Notes: generated by a model from the letters alone, not told the origin. Numbered from the stretch's first letter, positions 1 to 8,691 are shown. The stretch is DNA of 64,000 nucleotides from CAJXMH01 sp040220135 (GCA_040220135.1 JAVJTT010000013.1:62001-126000), one strand, 5' to 3'. Made by a program: numbers and translations.

Positions 1-1438
1 TTCTATGGGTGGTAAACTGTTTTCTTCTTCGTGAAATTCCACCAATGGAGAATTTATCACCTTTTATAACTTGCAGTTCTCCATCTTTAGTGTAATAAAG
101 TGGTCGCATGGCGCCGGCATATTCTATTTTTTGCTGTTCGTAATTCACCGAAACAATGCCAAGCTCCATGCCATCCTTGCTGTTTTTATCGTGCGCGGCA
201 TTCTGATTCAAGGCAATTTTTACTCTTTTATCTAACTCTTTTAGGATAACTCCGGGGTCGGTGATTTTTTGGTCAGAAACGATTTCGTTTAATTGCGTGT
301 ATCCAATAATTGACATAAAAGCACCGGGAACTCCATGTCCTGTGCAGTCCACCACGGCAAAAAGCGGTTTTTTCTTGCTGTATTCAAACCAGTAAAAATC
401 GCCACTGACGATGTCTTTGGGAGCATAATAAATAAAAGAGTCGTCAAAGTGCTCTTTTACTTTTTGAGTCGAGGGTAAGATAGAAGCTTGAATCCGCTTT
501 GCATAGTTTATGCTTTCAGTAATTTCTTTGTTTTGTTCCTCTACTTTCTCTTTTTCCTCTAACAACATATTCGTTCTGCTGTCCACTTTTTCTTCCAGTG
601 TAGCATTTAAATGTTGCAATTCTTTGTTTGCCTGGTCTAGATCTTCCAGACTTTTAATTAAGGCTTCTTCAGCTTTCTTCTTGGCTGTTATGTCTTTAAT
701 AATTCCCTGATAGCCAATAACTCTGCCTAATTCATCGTGAATTACAATGGTGCTGAGCAAGCAATTTAAAATGCTTTTTTGATCTTTTTTTAATAACTCA
801 ACTTCGTAATCGGAGACTTCACCTTCAATTGCTAGCCGATTTTTGAGCTGCTCTCTGTCTTTTCCGTCAATGTATAAGTCTGCTACTTTTAGGTTGTTAA
901 TGTCTTCCATGGAGTAGCCGAAAAGCGATAATCCCGCGGGATTGATGTCAATAAAGTCACCATCTACGGTAGACATGTAAATGGCATCTTTAGAGCGCAT
1001 GAAGAGTTCGCGGTATTTTTCTTCGCTTCTGCGCAGCTCTTCTTCGGTGCGCTTTCTTTCTATGGCGTAAGAAATAGAGCGACTCAACACATTTTCATTG
1101 AGCTGGCTTTTAATTAAAAAGTCCTGAGCACCTTTTTTAACTGCATTCTTCCCAACAAGGTCATCTTCAATCTCTGTCAGTACAATAAAGGGAATATCTG
1201 GGAAAGCGTGAAAAAGATCGTTGAAGGTATGTATCCCAAAACTATCTGGTAAGAAGAGGTTGAGTAGAATTAAGTCAATCTCATTTTTTCGAATTAGATT
1301 GACTGCTTCAGCCAAGTTCCCGGCATGAAGAATATCAAAGTCAAATACTTCTGATTCGGCCAACATCTCACCAAGAGTCAATGCGTCTGACTCTGAGCTT
1401 TCTATAATAAGAATGCCTATTTCATCGAGTTTTACCAA
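1..1438 (-). CDS. Receiver-PAS-SpoIIE phosphatase (3' end beyond window)
   Basis: Reading the minus strand from a TTG at 1438 gives an open frame that leaves the window at base 1, so the C-terminus is missing. Visible domains are an N-terminal receiver-like domain (about residues 5-125), a PAS domain (about 145-260), a coiled coil (270-320) and a PP2C/SpoIIE-type phosphatase domain with DFYW and DCTGHGVPGA motifs. Such proteins are usually signalling serine/threonine phosphatases. The receiver is degenerate: the acidic pair reads ES and the phospho-acceptor position reads N in LLNLFLPD, while the distal Lys (LIKS) is kept. The TTG start is chosen because the receiver begins only a few residues later and an in-frame stop lies just upstream (1457-1459). 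Confidence 0.85.
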   Translation of the reverse strand, partial: MVKLDEIGILIIESSESDALTLGEMLAESEVFDFDILHAGNLAEAVNLIRKNEIDLILLNLFLPDSFGIHTFNDLFHAFPDIPFIVLTEIEDDLVGKNAVKKGAQDFLIKSQLNENVLSRSISYAIERKRTEEELRRSEEKYRELFMRSKDAIYMSTVDGDFIDINPAGLSLFGYSMEDINNLKVADLYIDGKDREQLKNRLAIEGEVSDYEVELLKKDQKSILNCLLSTIVIHDELGRVIGYQGIIKDITAKKKAEEALIKSLEDLDQANKELQHLNATLEEKVDSRTNMLLEEKEKVEEQNKEITESINYAKRIQASILPSTQKVKEHFDDSFIYYAPKDIVSGDFYWFEYSKKKPLFAVVDCTGHGVPGAFMSIIGYTQLNEIVSDQKITDPGVILKELDKRVKIALNQNAAHDKNSKDGMELGIVSVNYEQQKIEYAGAMRPLYYTKDGELQVIKGDKFSIGGISRRRKQFTTHR

Positions 1439-1632
1439 CTTAAATTTTGAATTCTTTTAGCCCCTTCAGCAAGACTAATTGACCCAAATATAATGTTAAA
1501 TCAAGCTGCGTTTAGTTTTCAATGCTACTTATTCGATTAAATAGATACAGAAGTAGATGATTGTTGAATTTGACAAGATTAAATTTGGCTTATGAAGGTT
1601 AAAAATGACGATTAATTCATTCGAGCTAGAAG

Positions 1633-1664
1633 TTGAGCCAACTCTCTTATTTGAATTACCTTTG
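1633..1664 (+). promoter_or_regulatory. Bacteroidota-type promoter of obgE
   Basis: TTG at 1633-1635, 21 bases, then TACCTTTG at 1657-1664 match the Bacteroidota -33/-7 consensus (TTG, TAnnTTTG). The -7 box ends only 8 bases before the obgE ATG, so the transcript would have almost no leader. Prediction from pattern only. Confidence 0.5.
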
Positions 1665-1672
1665 TTGCCATT

Positions 1673-2665
1673 ATGTCCAATCCAAACTTTATTGATTACG
1701 TTAAAATCTGTTGCCGTTCCGGAAAAGGCGGAGCAGGCTCTCATCATCTGCATCGCGACCGTTTAACCGCTAAAGGCGGCCCGGATGGGGGAGATGGTGG
1801 TCGTGGAGGACACATTATTATTCGGGGGAATAGCCAGTTGTGGACCTTGCTGCATCTCAAGTACCAAAAGCATATTATTGCTGGTGTAGGAGAGAATGGC
1901 GGTCCAAGTCAAAGCAGTGGAAAGCAAGGAGAAGATCGAATTGTTGAAGTGCCTATAGGTACGGTAGCAAAAGATGCTGAAAGCGGAAAACAACTGATTG
2001 AAATATTAGAAGATGGAGAAGAGCATATTTTAGTGCCCGGCGGCAGAGGTGGATTGGGAAACGTTCATTTTAAAAGTTCGCGACAACAGACACCTCGTTT
2101 TGCACAACCGGGAGAAGAGGGGCTTGAAGAGTGGGTTGTATTAGAGCTAAAAGTGTTAGCGGATGTGGGTTTAGTGGGATTTCCCAATGCCGGAAAGTCA
2201 ACCTTACTATCCGTTCTTTCTGCTGCCAAGCCTGAAATTGCCAATTATCCTTTTACAACCCTCACCCCTAATTTGGGAATGATTCAATATCGAGACCATC
2301 GTTCTTTTGTAATGGCTGATATACCTGGAATAATAGAAGGGGCTCACCTAGGAAAAGGATTGGGTTTGCGTTTTCTTCGTCACATTGAGCGAAATGCGGT
2401 TTTGCTTTTTATGGTGCCCGCAGATGCAGATGACATTGCAGACGAGTATCAAATTTTACTGAATGAGCTCAAGGAGCATAATCCTGAGCTTTTAGATAAA
2501 AGTCGATTGCTGGCCATTTCAAAGTCAGACATGTTAGATCAAGAGTTGAAAGATGAAATCAGCGAGAATTTACCGGATGTGGACGCCCTGTTCATTTCTT
2601 CGGTGGCACAACAGAACTTAGCAGAACTTAAGGACAAATTGTGGCAAAAGATTGAAGGGAAATGA
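1673..2665 (+). CDS. obgE: Ribosome-associated GTPase ObgE/CgtA
   Basis: A 330-residue Obg GTPase involved in late 50S subunit assembly and stress signalling. Residues 1-160 form the glycine-rich Obg fold (GGPDGGDGGRGG near 36-47). The G domain follows with the P-loop GFPNAGKS at 169-176, DIPG at 216-219 and a G4 motif reading SKSD instead of NKxD. The length fits Obg proteins that lack the C-terminal OCT extension. The ATG at 1673 places the Obg N-terminus as in relatives. The gene heads a tight run with PAP2, crcB and pafA and has a good promoter just upstream. Confidence 0.97.
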   Translation: MSNPNFIDYVKICCRSGKGGAGSHHLHRDRLTAKGGPDGGDGGRGGHIIIRGNSQLWTLLHLKYQKHIIAGVGENGGPSQSSGKQGEDRIVEVPIGTVAKDAESGKQLIEILEDGEEHILVPGGRGGLGNVHFKSSRQQTPRFAQPGEEGLEEWVVLELKVLADVGLVGFPNAGKSTLLSVLSAAKPEIANYPFTTLTPNLGMIQYRDHRSFVMADIPGIIEGAHLGKGLGLRFLRHIERNAVLLFMVPADADDIADEYQILLNELKEHNPELLDKSRLLAISKSDMLDQELKDEISENLPDVDALFISSVAQQNLAELKDKLWQKIEGK

Positions 2666-3237
2666 TTGATTTACTTGAACAATGGGATCGGACACTTTTC
2701 CTCAAGCTCAATAGCTGGCATTCTCCTGTCGGGGATCAAATTATGAGCTTTATTTCCGGCAAGGTAGAGTGGGCACCACTTTACCTTATCTTATTGGTAT
2801 TACTTATAGTAAAGTATAAGCGACAAAGTTGGTGGTTGCTGCTAGCGGTAGGAGTTGCTATAGCGCTTTCAGATCAAATTTCAGTGAAGGTTTTTAAAGA
2901 AGGTTTTGAACGCTTTCGACCTTGCCACAACTTAGACCTGAAAGAAATTGTGCATTTGGTAAACAACAAATGTGGTGGAAAGTATGGCTTTGTCTCAAGT
3001 CATGCTTCGAACTCTTTTTCATTAGCCACCTTACTTGGCTTGCTTTTGCAACGGAAGACCAGTAAATGGGCCTTGATTTTATTGTGGTTTTGGGCAGCTG
3101 TTGTTTCCTATAGTAGAATATACCTCGGGGTGCACTACCCCTCTGATGTAATGGGTGGAGCCCTACTTGGAGTGCTGATTGGAGGAGGTGTTTATTTGGG
3201 GGTAAAGTATACCTTATTTATGAAAATCAAATTATGA
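2662..3237 (+). CDS. PAP2-family membrane phosphatase
   Basis: A 191-residue integral membrane protein with the three phosphatidic acid phosphatase type 2 motifs: K-x6-RP (KEGFERFRP), SSHAS in place of the usual PSGH, and SRxYLGVHYPSD with the catalytic His. Such enzymes dephosphorylate lipid phosphates such as undecaprenyl pyrophosphate or phosphatidic acid at the membrane; the exact substrate cannot be read from sequence. About five hydrophobic segments are present. Its ATG overlaps the obgE stop (ATGA), indicating translational coupling. Confidence 0.92.
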   Translation: MIDLLEQWDRTLFLKLNSWHSPVGDQIMSFISGKVEWAPLYLILLVLLIVKYKRQSWWLLLAVGVAIALSDQISVKVFKEGFERFRPCHNLDLKEIVHLVNNKCGGKYGFVSSHASNSFSLATLLGLLLQRKTSKWALILLWFWAAVVSYSRIYLGVHYPSDVMGGALLGVLIGGGVYLGVKYTLFMKIKL

Positions 3238-3608
3238 AAGCAGCACTTTTGGTTTTTATTGGAGGAGGCTTAGGCAGTGTACTACGTTATCTAATTTCTT
3301 TACTCAACTTAAAAGTTTTTCATCAGAGTCTGCCCTTCGCTACATTTATATCAAATATTTTGGCTTGTTTGGTATTGGCTTTGGTATTTGTTTGGTTTTC
3401 TTCTAAAAGTGTAAGCCTTTCCCAAGAGCTGAAAATTATGCTGACCGTAGGGTTTTGCGGTGGACTTTCTACCTTTTCAACTTTTAGTTTAGAAACAATG
3501 GAGCTTATTCGTCAAGGTTTGTATACGCTAGCCATCCTTAATGTTCTGTTAAGCTTAGTAATAGGAGTATCGCTTATCTTTGTAATACTCAGTAAAAACG
3601 CCACTTAG
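3234..3608 (+). CDS. crcB: Fluoride channel CrcB/Fluc
   Basis: A 124-residue, four-helix protein with the Fluc signatures GGxxGSVLRY near the N-terminus and GFCGGLSTFSTFS in the third helix, which form the fluoride pore in a dual-topology dimer. It exports fluoride. The start overlaps the PAP2 stop by four bases (ATGA). I saw no fluoride riboswitch; expression probably comes from the shared upstream promoter. Confidence 0.95.
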   Translation: MKAALLVFIGGGLGSVLRYLISLLNLKVFHQSLPFATFISNILACLVLALVFVWFSSKSVSLSQELKIMLTVGFCGGLSTFSTFSLETMELIRQGLYTLAILNVLLSLVIGVSLIFVILSKNAT

Positions 3609-3609
3609 T

Positions 3610-5208
3610 ATGAAAAATCTTAAAGGATTATTTGCTTCAGCCTTAGTTAGTTTCGCACTTTTTTTGCAAGCGCAAAAAGATCCCCCAAAAATTGTAGTGG
3701 GGATAGTGGTAGACCAAATGCGTTATGACTATTTGCAGCGCTATTACAATGATTTTGGAGAGGGTGGTTTCAAGAAGTTAATGAATCAAGGATTCTCAGC
3801 GGAAAATTTACATTACCATTATAAACCCACCTATACTGGGCCGGGTCATGCGTCAATTTTCACCGGTGCGCCACCTGCCAAGCATGGAATTGTTGGAAAT
3901 AATTGGTACTCACGAGAAGAAGAAAAGGTGGTTTATTGTGCTGAAAGTTTGAAGAAGGGTGGGGGGTATTGGATGTCACCCCAACGCTTGAAAGGACGCA
4001 CTATTTCTGACGAAATGAAATTGTTTTTTGGTAAAAAGGCCAAAGTTTTTGGCGTTTCGCTTAAAGACCGAGGGGCCATTTTGCCGGTTGGTCATTTAGC
4101 AGATGGAGCCTATTGGTTTGATGGTGATTTGGGGAAATGGATTAGTAGCGATTACTACCAAACACCCAATCCAGATTGGTTAAATAGTTTTAATCAGCAA
4201 GACTTTTTAGAATTATACTTAAGTAAAGCTTGGGATTTATCTCTGGAGGAGAAGGATTACTCAGAAAGCAATGCTGATCAGACTAATTATGAGAATGAAC
4301 TATTCCAAGGAAGTGGGGTGAGTTTTCCCTATAATTTATTAGAAGCCTACAGAGAAAAGGGTTGGGGGGTGTTAAAGTCAATTCCACAAGGGAATCGCAT
4401 GACAACAGATTTAACCTTGAAGGTAATTGAGGCCAATCAGTTGGGAGTAGACGATATACCGGACTTTTTGAGTGTTAGTTATTCTGCTACAGATTACGTA
4501 GGGCATCGATTTGGCGTAGGCTCACGAGAATTGCATGATACCTATGTGAAGTTAGATCAGGATTTGGAACGCTTAATTGCTCATTTAGAGAAGACTATTG
4601 GGAAGGATAATTTTATTTTATTTTTAACTTCAGACCATGGTGCCGGCGAAGTGAGGAATCATTTGAAAGAATTGGGTGCTCCAAACGGAAGGCTAAGAAC
4701 CAAACAAATAAAAGAGCAATTAGATTCAGCACTCGATGCAAATTTTGGTCCTATGAATTGGATATCATCTTTAATTAATTTGAATATCTACTTTAATCCT
4801 GAGGTGTTTGAGAATGATATTGTGGATCGAGAATCCATATTCGCTTTTGCGACTGCTTGGCTAGCGGAACAGGATGGAATTCAGCAAGTATGGAACGTAC
4901 AAACAGGCACCAACACTTTTCAATATTCAGAAATTATAGAAAGAGGTTACAACAAGCAAGAGTCTGGAGACCTTATTCTGCTAGAAAAAGCAGCTTGGAG
5001 TAATTACTCCGATAAAGGATCAACTCATGGAAGCCCTTATCAGTATGATACGCATGTGCCATTTTTGTTGTATGGGAAAAACTTAGATCGGTCTACTTCA
5101 ACAAAAGCATATACCATTGCTAACATTGCTCCTACAGTAGCTTACTTAATGGGTGTGCCGGCTCCCGATTTAGCAATTAACAAATTGATTCAAGAAGCTC
5201 TAAAATAA
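3610..5208 (+). CDS. pafA: PafA-type alkaline phosphatase
   Basis: A 532-residue secreted or periplasmic phosphomonoesterase with an N-terminal signal peptide (about residues 1-22, ending LFLQAQ). The alkaline phosphatase fold shows D35 (VVDQM), the Thr nucleophile T76 in TYTGPGH, N97 of GNNWY, the PafA-specific K152 and R154 (SLKDRGA), TDYVGH, TSDHGAG and THGSPYQYDTHVP for the two zinc sites. The K/R pair separates PafA monoesterases from phosphodiesterases of the same superfamily. It starts one base after the crcB stop, so it is probably cotranscribed; its job is likely release of phosphate from organic phosphate outside the cell. Confidence 0.93.
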   Translation: MKNLKGLFASALVSFALFLQAQKDPPKIVVGIVVDQMRYDYLQRYYNDFGEGGFKKLMNQGFSAENLHYHYKPTYTGPGHASIFTGAPPAKHGIVGNNWYSREEEKVVYCAESLKKGGGYWMSPQRLKGRTISDEMKLFFGKKAKVFGVSLKDRGAILPVGHLADGAYWFDGDLGKWISSDYYQTPNPDWLNSFNQQDFLELYLSKAWDLSLEEKDYSESNADQTNYENELFQGSGVSFPYNLLEAYREKGWGVLKSIPQGNRMTTDLTLKVIEANQLGVDDIPDFLSVSYSATDYVGHRFGVGSRELHDTYVKLDQDLERLIAHLEKTIGKDNFILFLTSDHGAGEVRNHLKELGAPNGRLRTKQIKEQLDSALDANFGPMNWISSLINLNIYFNPEVFENDIVDRESIFAFATAWLAEQDGIQQVWNVQTGTNTFQYSEIIERGYNKQESGDLILLEKAAWSNYSDKGSTHGSPYQYDTHVPFLLYGKNLDRSTSTKAYTIANIAPTVAYLMGVPAPDLAINKLIQEALK

Positions 5209-5212
5209 AAAA

Positions 5213-5242
5213 GCCGGCGAGTCGTCATCATTACTCGCCGGC
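5213..5242 (-). terminator. Rho-independent terminator
   Basis: Perfect 10-base stem GCCGGCGAGT / ACTCGCCGGC with a 10-base loop. The run of A bases to its left becomes a U-tract on the minus strand, so it ends the gene that stops at 5274. It sits just after the pafA stop and may also block read-through from that side. Confidence 0.8.
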
Positions 5243-5273
5243 ATCACAAATCACTCTTAACTAACCAATTAAC

Positions 5274-6320
5274 TTAAGAGCACGAAAGTCGAATGCCACC
5301 AAAATGTAGTGGGTCGTTCTGGAAATCTCTTCTCCCTAAAGGCAGAATTTCCAAATATTTTGAGGGAAGCAATGGTTTGCTTTCTTCTTGTCTTGATTCT
5401 TTGATTTGCTTTGCAATTAGTTTACTAGGAAAGTTAAAGTTAAAGGCTTCAAGCTGCGTTTGATTGACAGAAGATAACACTTCACTTGCCTGCTTGGCCT
5501 TGTCTTCTTTGTACAAGTATATAATTTCTAATTGCGCATATATATTCTCTAAATAGAACTTTGAAAAACCAAAGGGTTGTTTTTCTATCAATTGTCTTAG
5601 GCGACCAAACAAACCATCAATGGATTCACTTTTTTCTAAAAGTAATTGAGTCTGTGAGCAGATAACCACAAGCATCAGTTTACTTATTTCTAAGATAGCT
5701 TGAGAAGTTGGGTTTGAGTTTTCTTCTGCCAATACCCGAATAACTTTATATTGTCTGATGATAGTCTTCTCAAAGTTGGATTTTGTTTTATGGTTGTTTG
5801 CTAGTATTTGATTTAGCTTTTCAAACTGAGAAAAAATTCTATGGTTATTTTTTTCTTGGTTTTTGTATTTGGTGTGTAGGTGTTTATAGACTGCTTCTAG
5901 TGGTGTTGATTTGTGGATACTTAGTAGCTCTTCCAAAAGACATGGAGAAACTTGCTCAATCTTATGTTGTTTTAACTGGTGAAACAGTCCTTCTAGTTCT
6001 TCGCTCTTCTCCTTTTGATTCTTGGCCGCCCCACCATATACCGCATAGAAAACTGTGGTAAGCAAAATGTCTTTAACACTTTTATCCTCAATTTGATAAA
6101 AGGAAAGTAAATTGCGATAAATAATACGCTCGAAAACTTTAAAGGCTTTCAAGTTTAAGCCAAGCTCTTCCCTTATTTCGTCAGCTGTGCAATTGGCGCG
6201 GTAAGCTTTAAAGATCTCTAAACTTATGTCTGAGTAAGCGTGATCTTCTGCTAGCAGCGACTTCACACAGTCGGCGTGGGCAACACTTAAAGATTGTACT
6301 ATTTTGTCTACTTCTTGCAT
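5274..6320 (-). CDS. Helical-repeat protein of unknown function
   Basis: A 348-residue, almost wholly alpha-helical protein with no signal peptide or membrane segment. The N-terminal 100 residues (YSDISLEIFKAYRAN followed by an FERIIYRNLL helix) resemble in layout the start of the 512-residue protein at 6885-8423, and the rest looks like degenerate TPR-like helices. I infer that the two are distant paralogs of a Bacteroidota-specific family; I do not recognise a function. It ends at a strong terminator. Cys residues near the N-terminus and at the end do not form an obvious metal site. Confidence 0.75.
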   Translation of the reverse strand: MQEVDKIVQSLSVAHADCVKSLLAEDHAYSDISLEIFKAYRANCTADEIREELGLNLKAFKVFERIIYRNLLSFYQIEDKSVKDILLTTVFYAVYGGAAKNQKEKSEELEGLFHQLKQHKIEQVSPCLLEELLSIHKSTPLEAVYKHLHTKYKNQEKNNHRIFSQFEKLNQILANNHKTKSNFEKTIIRQYKVIRVLAEENSNPTSQAILEISKLMLVVICSQTQLLLEKSESIDGLFGRLRQLIEKQPFGFSKFYLENIYAQLEIIYLYKEDKAKQASEVLSSVNQTQLEAFNFNFPSKLIAKQIKESRQEESKPLLPSKYLEILPLGRRDFQNDPLHFGGIRLSCS

Positions 6321-6449
6321 TATTTCTAATTACAAGGCTAAAGTAGAGAACTACTTATTTAATTTAATAGACAATTTATGCCTAAATAGTACTTCGAAAA
6401 AATGTTAAAAAAATAGTAACGTATTGTAAATGAGTATTTAGAATAGGAA

Positions 6450-6488
6450 AAAGCGTACACCGAAACGCATGTTTTCGGTATACGCTTT
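6450..6488 (-). terminator. Terminator of the small peptide gene
   Basis: A 16-base stem with one mismatch (AAAGCGTACACCGAAA with TTTCGGTATACGCTTT) and a 7-base loop. On the minus strand it is followed by TTTTT. It lies about 40 bases downstream of the stop at 6531, which supports the small gene being a separate transcription unit. Confidence 0.8.
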
Positions 6489-6530
6489 ATATAGCGTGAG
6501 AAAGTCTAATCTCTTAAAATGAGTATTTTT

Positions 6531-6716
6531 TTATGGCTCCGGAGTTACACCTGGCTGGTCCCAGTCACCCCATCCACCGCCATCATCAGTGTTATCATCT
6601 TGATCTGCTTGAGCAGCAGCTATTTCAGTATTTAGTTGGTCTTCAGTGTAGTCAGTATAGTCAGCTGGGCTTCCGTATCCAAGTAATGAAATCAATAGTG
6701 TAATTAGGCTTGTCAT
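6531..6716 (-). CDS. Small acidic peptide, possibly exported precursor
   Basis: A 61-residue protein. The first 14 residues are hydrophobic (MTSLITLLISLLGYG) without basic residues, so export is possible but not clear. The middle is acidic and rich in D, T, Q and Y, and the tail is GGGWGDWDQPGVTPEP. It is supported as a gene by a matching -7 promoter box upstream (6740-6747), its own terminator and divergent placement from the 512-residue helical protein. No family recognised. It could be a signalling peptide, a secreted product or a regulatory peptide sensed by one of the flanking helical proteins; this is inference. Confidence 0.6.
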   Translation of the reverse strand: MTSLITLLISLLGYGSPADYTDYTEDQLNTEIAAAQADQDDNTDDGGGWGDWDQPGVTPEP

Positions 6717-6739
6717 CTTTGTTCTTTTTTAATTCGAAG

Positions 6740-6747
6740 CAAACATA
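6740..6747 (-). promoter_or_regulatory. -7 promoter box of the peptide gene
   Basis: On the minus strand this reads TATGTTTG, a full match to TAnnTTTG, 24 bases before the ATG at 6716. No clear TTG lies at the -33 distance; the palindrome at 6771-6788 occupies that place, consistent with activator-dependent or repressible expression. Confidence 0.45.
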
Positions 6748-6770
6748 CGGAGTCGCAAGGCTAATCCTTC

Positions 6771-6788
6771 AGGACATTTTAATGTCCT
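6771..6788. promoter_or_regulatory. 18-base palindrome, candidate operator
   Basis: AGGACATTTTAATGTCCT is a perfect inverted repeat (8-base arms) between the divergent starts at 6716 and 6885. Its centre lies near -45 relative to the predicted start site of the peptide transcript. A second, shorter repeat (ACAGC at 6794-6798 and GCTGT at 6804-6808) follows. It is a likely binding site of a dimeric regulator; which one is unknown. Confidence 0.45.
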
Positions 6789-6884
6789 AATAGACAGCGG
6801 AGTGCTGTTAATGAAAATGGTTAAAAGAGAGGAATCCTTTTCTGCTAAAGTGCTTTACGTTATCTTTACCTTGTCGCCCGAACT

Positions 6885-8423
6885 ATGTCAGAGAAGAATC
6901 TAAATCGCTTAAAAAAACTAATTCAAAATCTTCGAACTGAAGAAAAGCGGCTAGCATTAAAACATCTGTCGGCCTACGATACGCATAACTCTGGTCAAAA
7001 GACGAAAATGCGTCACCTCTGCAAAGTTATACTAAAAGATTCTGATATTCAATACGAAAGAATAAAGGAGTTGGTTTCAAAGAATGCCAATTCTGATGCT
7101 TTTAACCAATTGATAAAGCGCACCATTGAGCGAATTCGAGAATCCTTGATTCTTGATGTAAACATTATGCGAAAGGGTAATTACAGCATTGTCTTCCAGA
7201 AAAAATTTCAAATTCGAAAACAAATTATTGAATGTAAAATATTGGGTGGCCGTGGACTAACCCTTGAATCATCTCTTTTAATTGAAAAACTGATTAAAGA
7301 AGCCAAGAGGTACGAGTTGTTTGATGAAATTTTGGAATTACTGCGAATGAAACAAGACACCACAGTGAATCTAGAAGGATTAAAAGCCTATGAACATTTG
7401 GAAAATGAAATCTTGCATTATGAAAATATTCGGGATTACTATTTGGAAGCAAGAAAGACCATTAATTATTATCATGCTAAGATCAATTTTAAAGCTTCAA
7501 GCAAGAGTAATCGAGAACTGATGCAAAGCACCAAAGAAAGGCTTGAAGAATATGCTAAACAATCAAATTCGGTAAACATTAGTAGCATGGCCTATTTGGT
7601 GGCCATGGACTACTATGAATACACTGAGCAATATGAAGATAATTATCACAATTGTTTGGCTTTTTTAAAATTAATTAGGAGTAAAGAAATCATAAGGTCA
7701 GAGAATCGGGAGATGTATGTCATAGGAAAGTTGATTAAAAATCAAATGCTAAATCATAAATTTAACTCTGCCGCTGATTTCATTCAAAGCTCTCAAAAGA
7801 TCAATATCAAGTCAAAAAACAGATTATATTATGAGATAATTGTAAGTAAATGCTTTAACGAGTTTTACCTTGGTGACTTAATGGGCGTTGCAAACTCACA
7901 AAGTAAACTTGATGAATTTCCCATTGCTAAGACTGAACTAGAGTCGACAAAAATTTTCTATTACAAGGCGATGTATTATTTCTCTAAAGAGGAGTTCCGA
8001 CAGGCCAATCTATTGCTTCAAAATCTACCCCTCTTGGAAAAAGACAAAGAAGGTTGGAACGTATGGCTAAAAATTATGCGAATCTTAAGCTCTATTGAGC
8101 TGCTTAGATTGGAATTAATTGACTACGATATTGCTAACTTCCAGAAGTATATGCAACGGATTGAAAGAAAACACGAACTAAGCAAGCGCGACAAGCAAAT
8201 TGTTAAAGTATTGCATGTTTTAGATCGAAATGATTTTGATTTTAAAGCGACTTTTAAAGAAGTTGAACCTACCTTGGTGCTTTTAAGCTCAAAAGATGGG
8301 GAGTACAGATGGAAGCCATTGTCTCCTGAAATTGTACTTTTTCATGACTGGTTTTACAGCAAACTACATGACAAGCCCTACAAACCGAATATGGAGCGAT
8401 ACAAAGCCCTGAGTGAATCTTAA
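6885..8423 (+). CDS. TPR-like helical protein of a Bacteroidota family
   Basis: A 512-residue cytoplasmic helical protein. The first 100 residues (LKKLIQNLRTEEKRLALKHL, then an LIKRTIERIRESLILD helix) follow a pattern I know from Bacteroidota proteins of unknown function, in which a basic helical head precedes TPR-like repeats. The remainder is repeated helix pairs with Y, L and E enriched. No enzyme motif is seen. It is divergent from the small peptide gene with 168 bases between, and a clear terminator follows. By analogy with Rap/Rgg-type TPR receptors it could bind a peptide, but this is speculation. Confidence 0.8.
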   Translation: MSEKNLNRLKKLIQNLRTEEKRLALKHLSAYDTHNSGQKTKMRHLCKVILKDSDIQYERIKELVSKNANSDAFNQLIKRTIERIRESLILDVNIMRKGNYSIVFQKKFQIRKQIIECKILGGRGLTLESSLLIEKLIKEAKRYELFDEILELLRMKQDTTVNLEGLKAYEHLENEILHYENIRDYYLEARKTINYYHAKINFKASSKSNRELMQSTKERLEEYAKQSNSVNISSMAYLVAMDYYEYTEQYEDNYHNCLAFLKLIRSKEIIRSENREMYVIGKLIKNQMLNHKFNSAADFIQSSQKINIKSKNRLYYEIIVSKCFNEFYLGDLMGVANSQSKLDEFPIAKTELESTKIFYYKAMYYFSKEEFRQANLLLQNLPLLEKDKEGWNVWLKIMRILSSIELLRLELIDYDIANFQKYMQRIERKHELSKRDKQIVKVLHVLDRNDFDFKATFKEVEPTLVLLSSKDGEYRWKPLSPEIVLFHDWFYSKLHDKPYKPNMERYKALSES

Positions 8424-8426
8424 AAG

Positions 8427-8455
8427 AAAGCCCGAAGCAATGCTCCGGGCTTTTT
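8427..8455 (+). terminator. Rho-independent terminator
   Basis: Stem AAAGCCCG / CGGGCTTT with an inner AGC/GCT pair and a following T run, four bases after the stop at 8423. Confidence 0.85.
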
Positions 8456-8509
8456 AAATCCTCAAATCGAAAATTGTTTAACTGTAGTTTTTTTGAGGAT
8501 TGGAGGGTA

Positions 8510-8683
8510 TTATAATAGCTTGAATAAATTAAAGCTTAGTTGAACTTTAGCATAGTTCTTTGTTTCATTCTGCTTGTTCTTGTTTTTTTCTTTAGGCTCT
8601 ACTGTGTTTGAGTTAGCAGCTAATGAGCCAAGCACAAAAACGAATGAAATAGCGATTAGAGTTTTAGTTAGATTGATTTTCAT
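8510..8683 (-). CDS. Small exported protein, last gene of PspC operon
   Basis: A 57-residue frame from ATG 8683 to TAA 8510. It starts MKINLTKTLIAISFVFVLGS, a typical signal peptide, followed by LAANSNTVEPKEKNKNKQNE and a short C-terminus ending LFKLL. It begins 8 bases after the PspC gene stop and in the same direction, so it should be cotranscribed with DUF4252, PadR and PspC. No family recognised. After cleavage only about 33 residues would remain, mostly charged. Confidence 0.6.
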   Translation of the reverse strand: MKINLTKTLIAISFVFVLGSLAANSNTVEPKEKNKNKQNETKNYAKVQLSFNLFKLL

Positions 8684-8691
8684 GATTTCAA

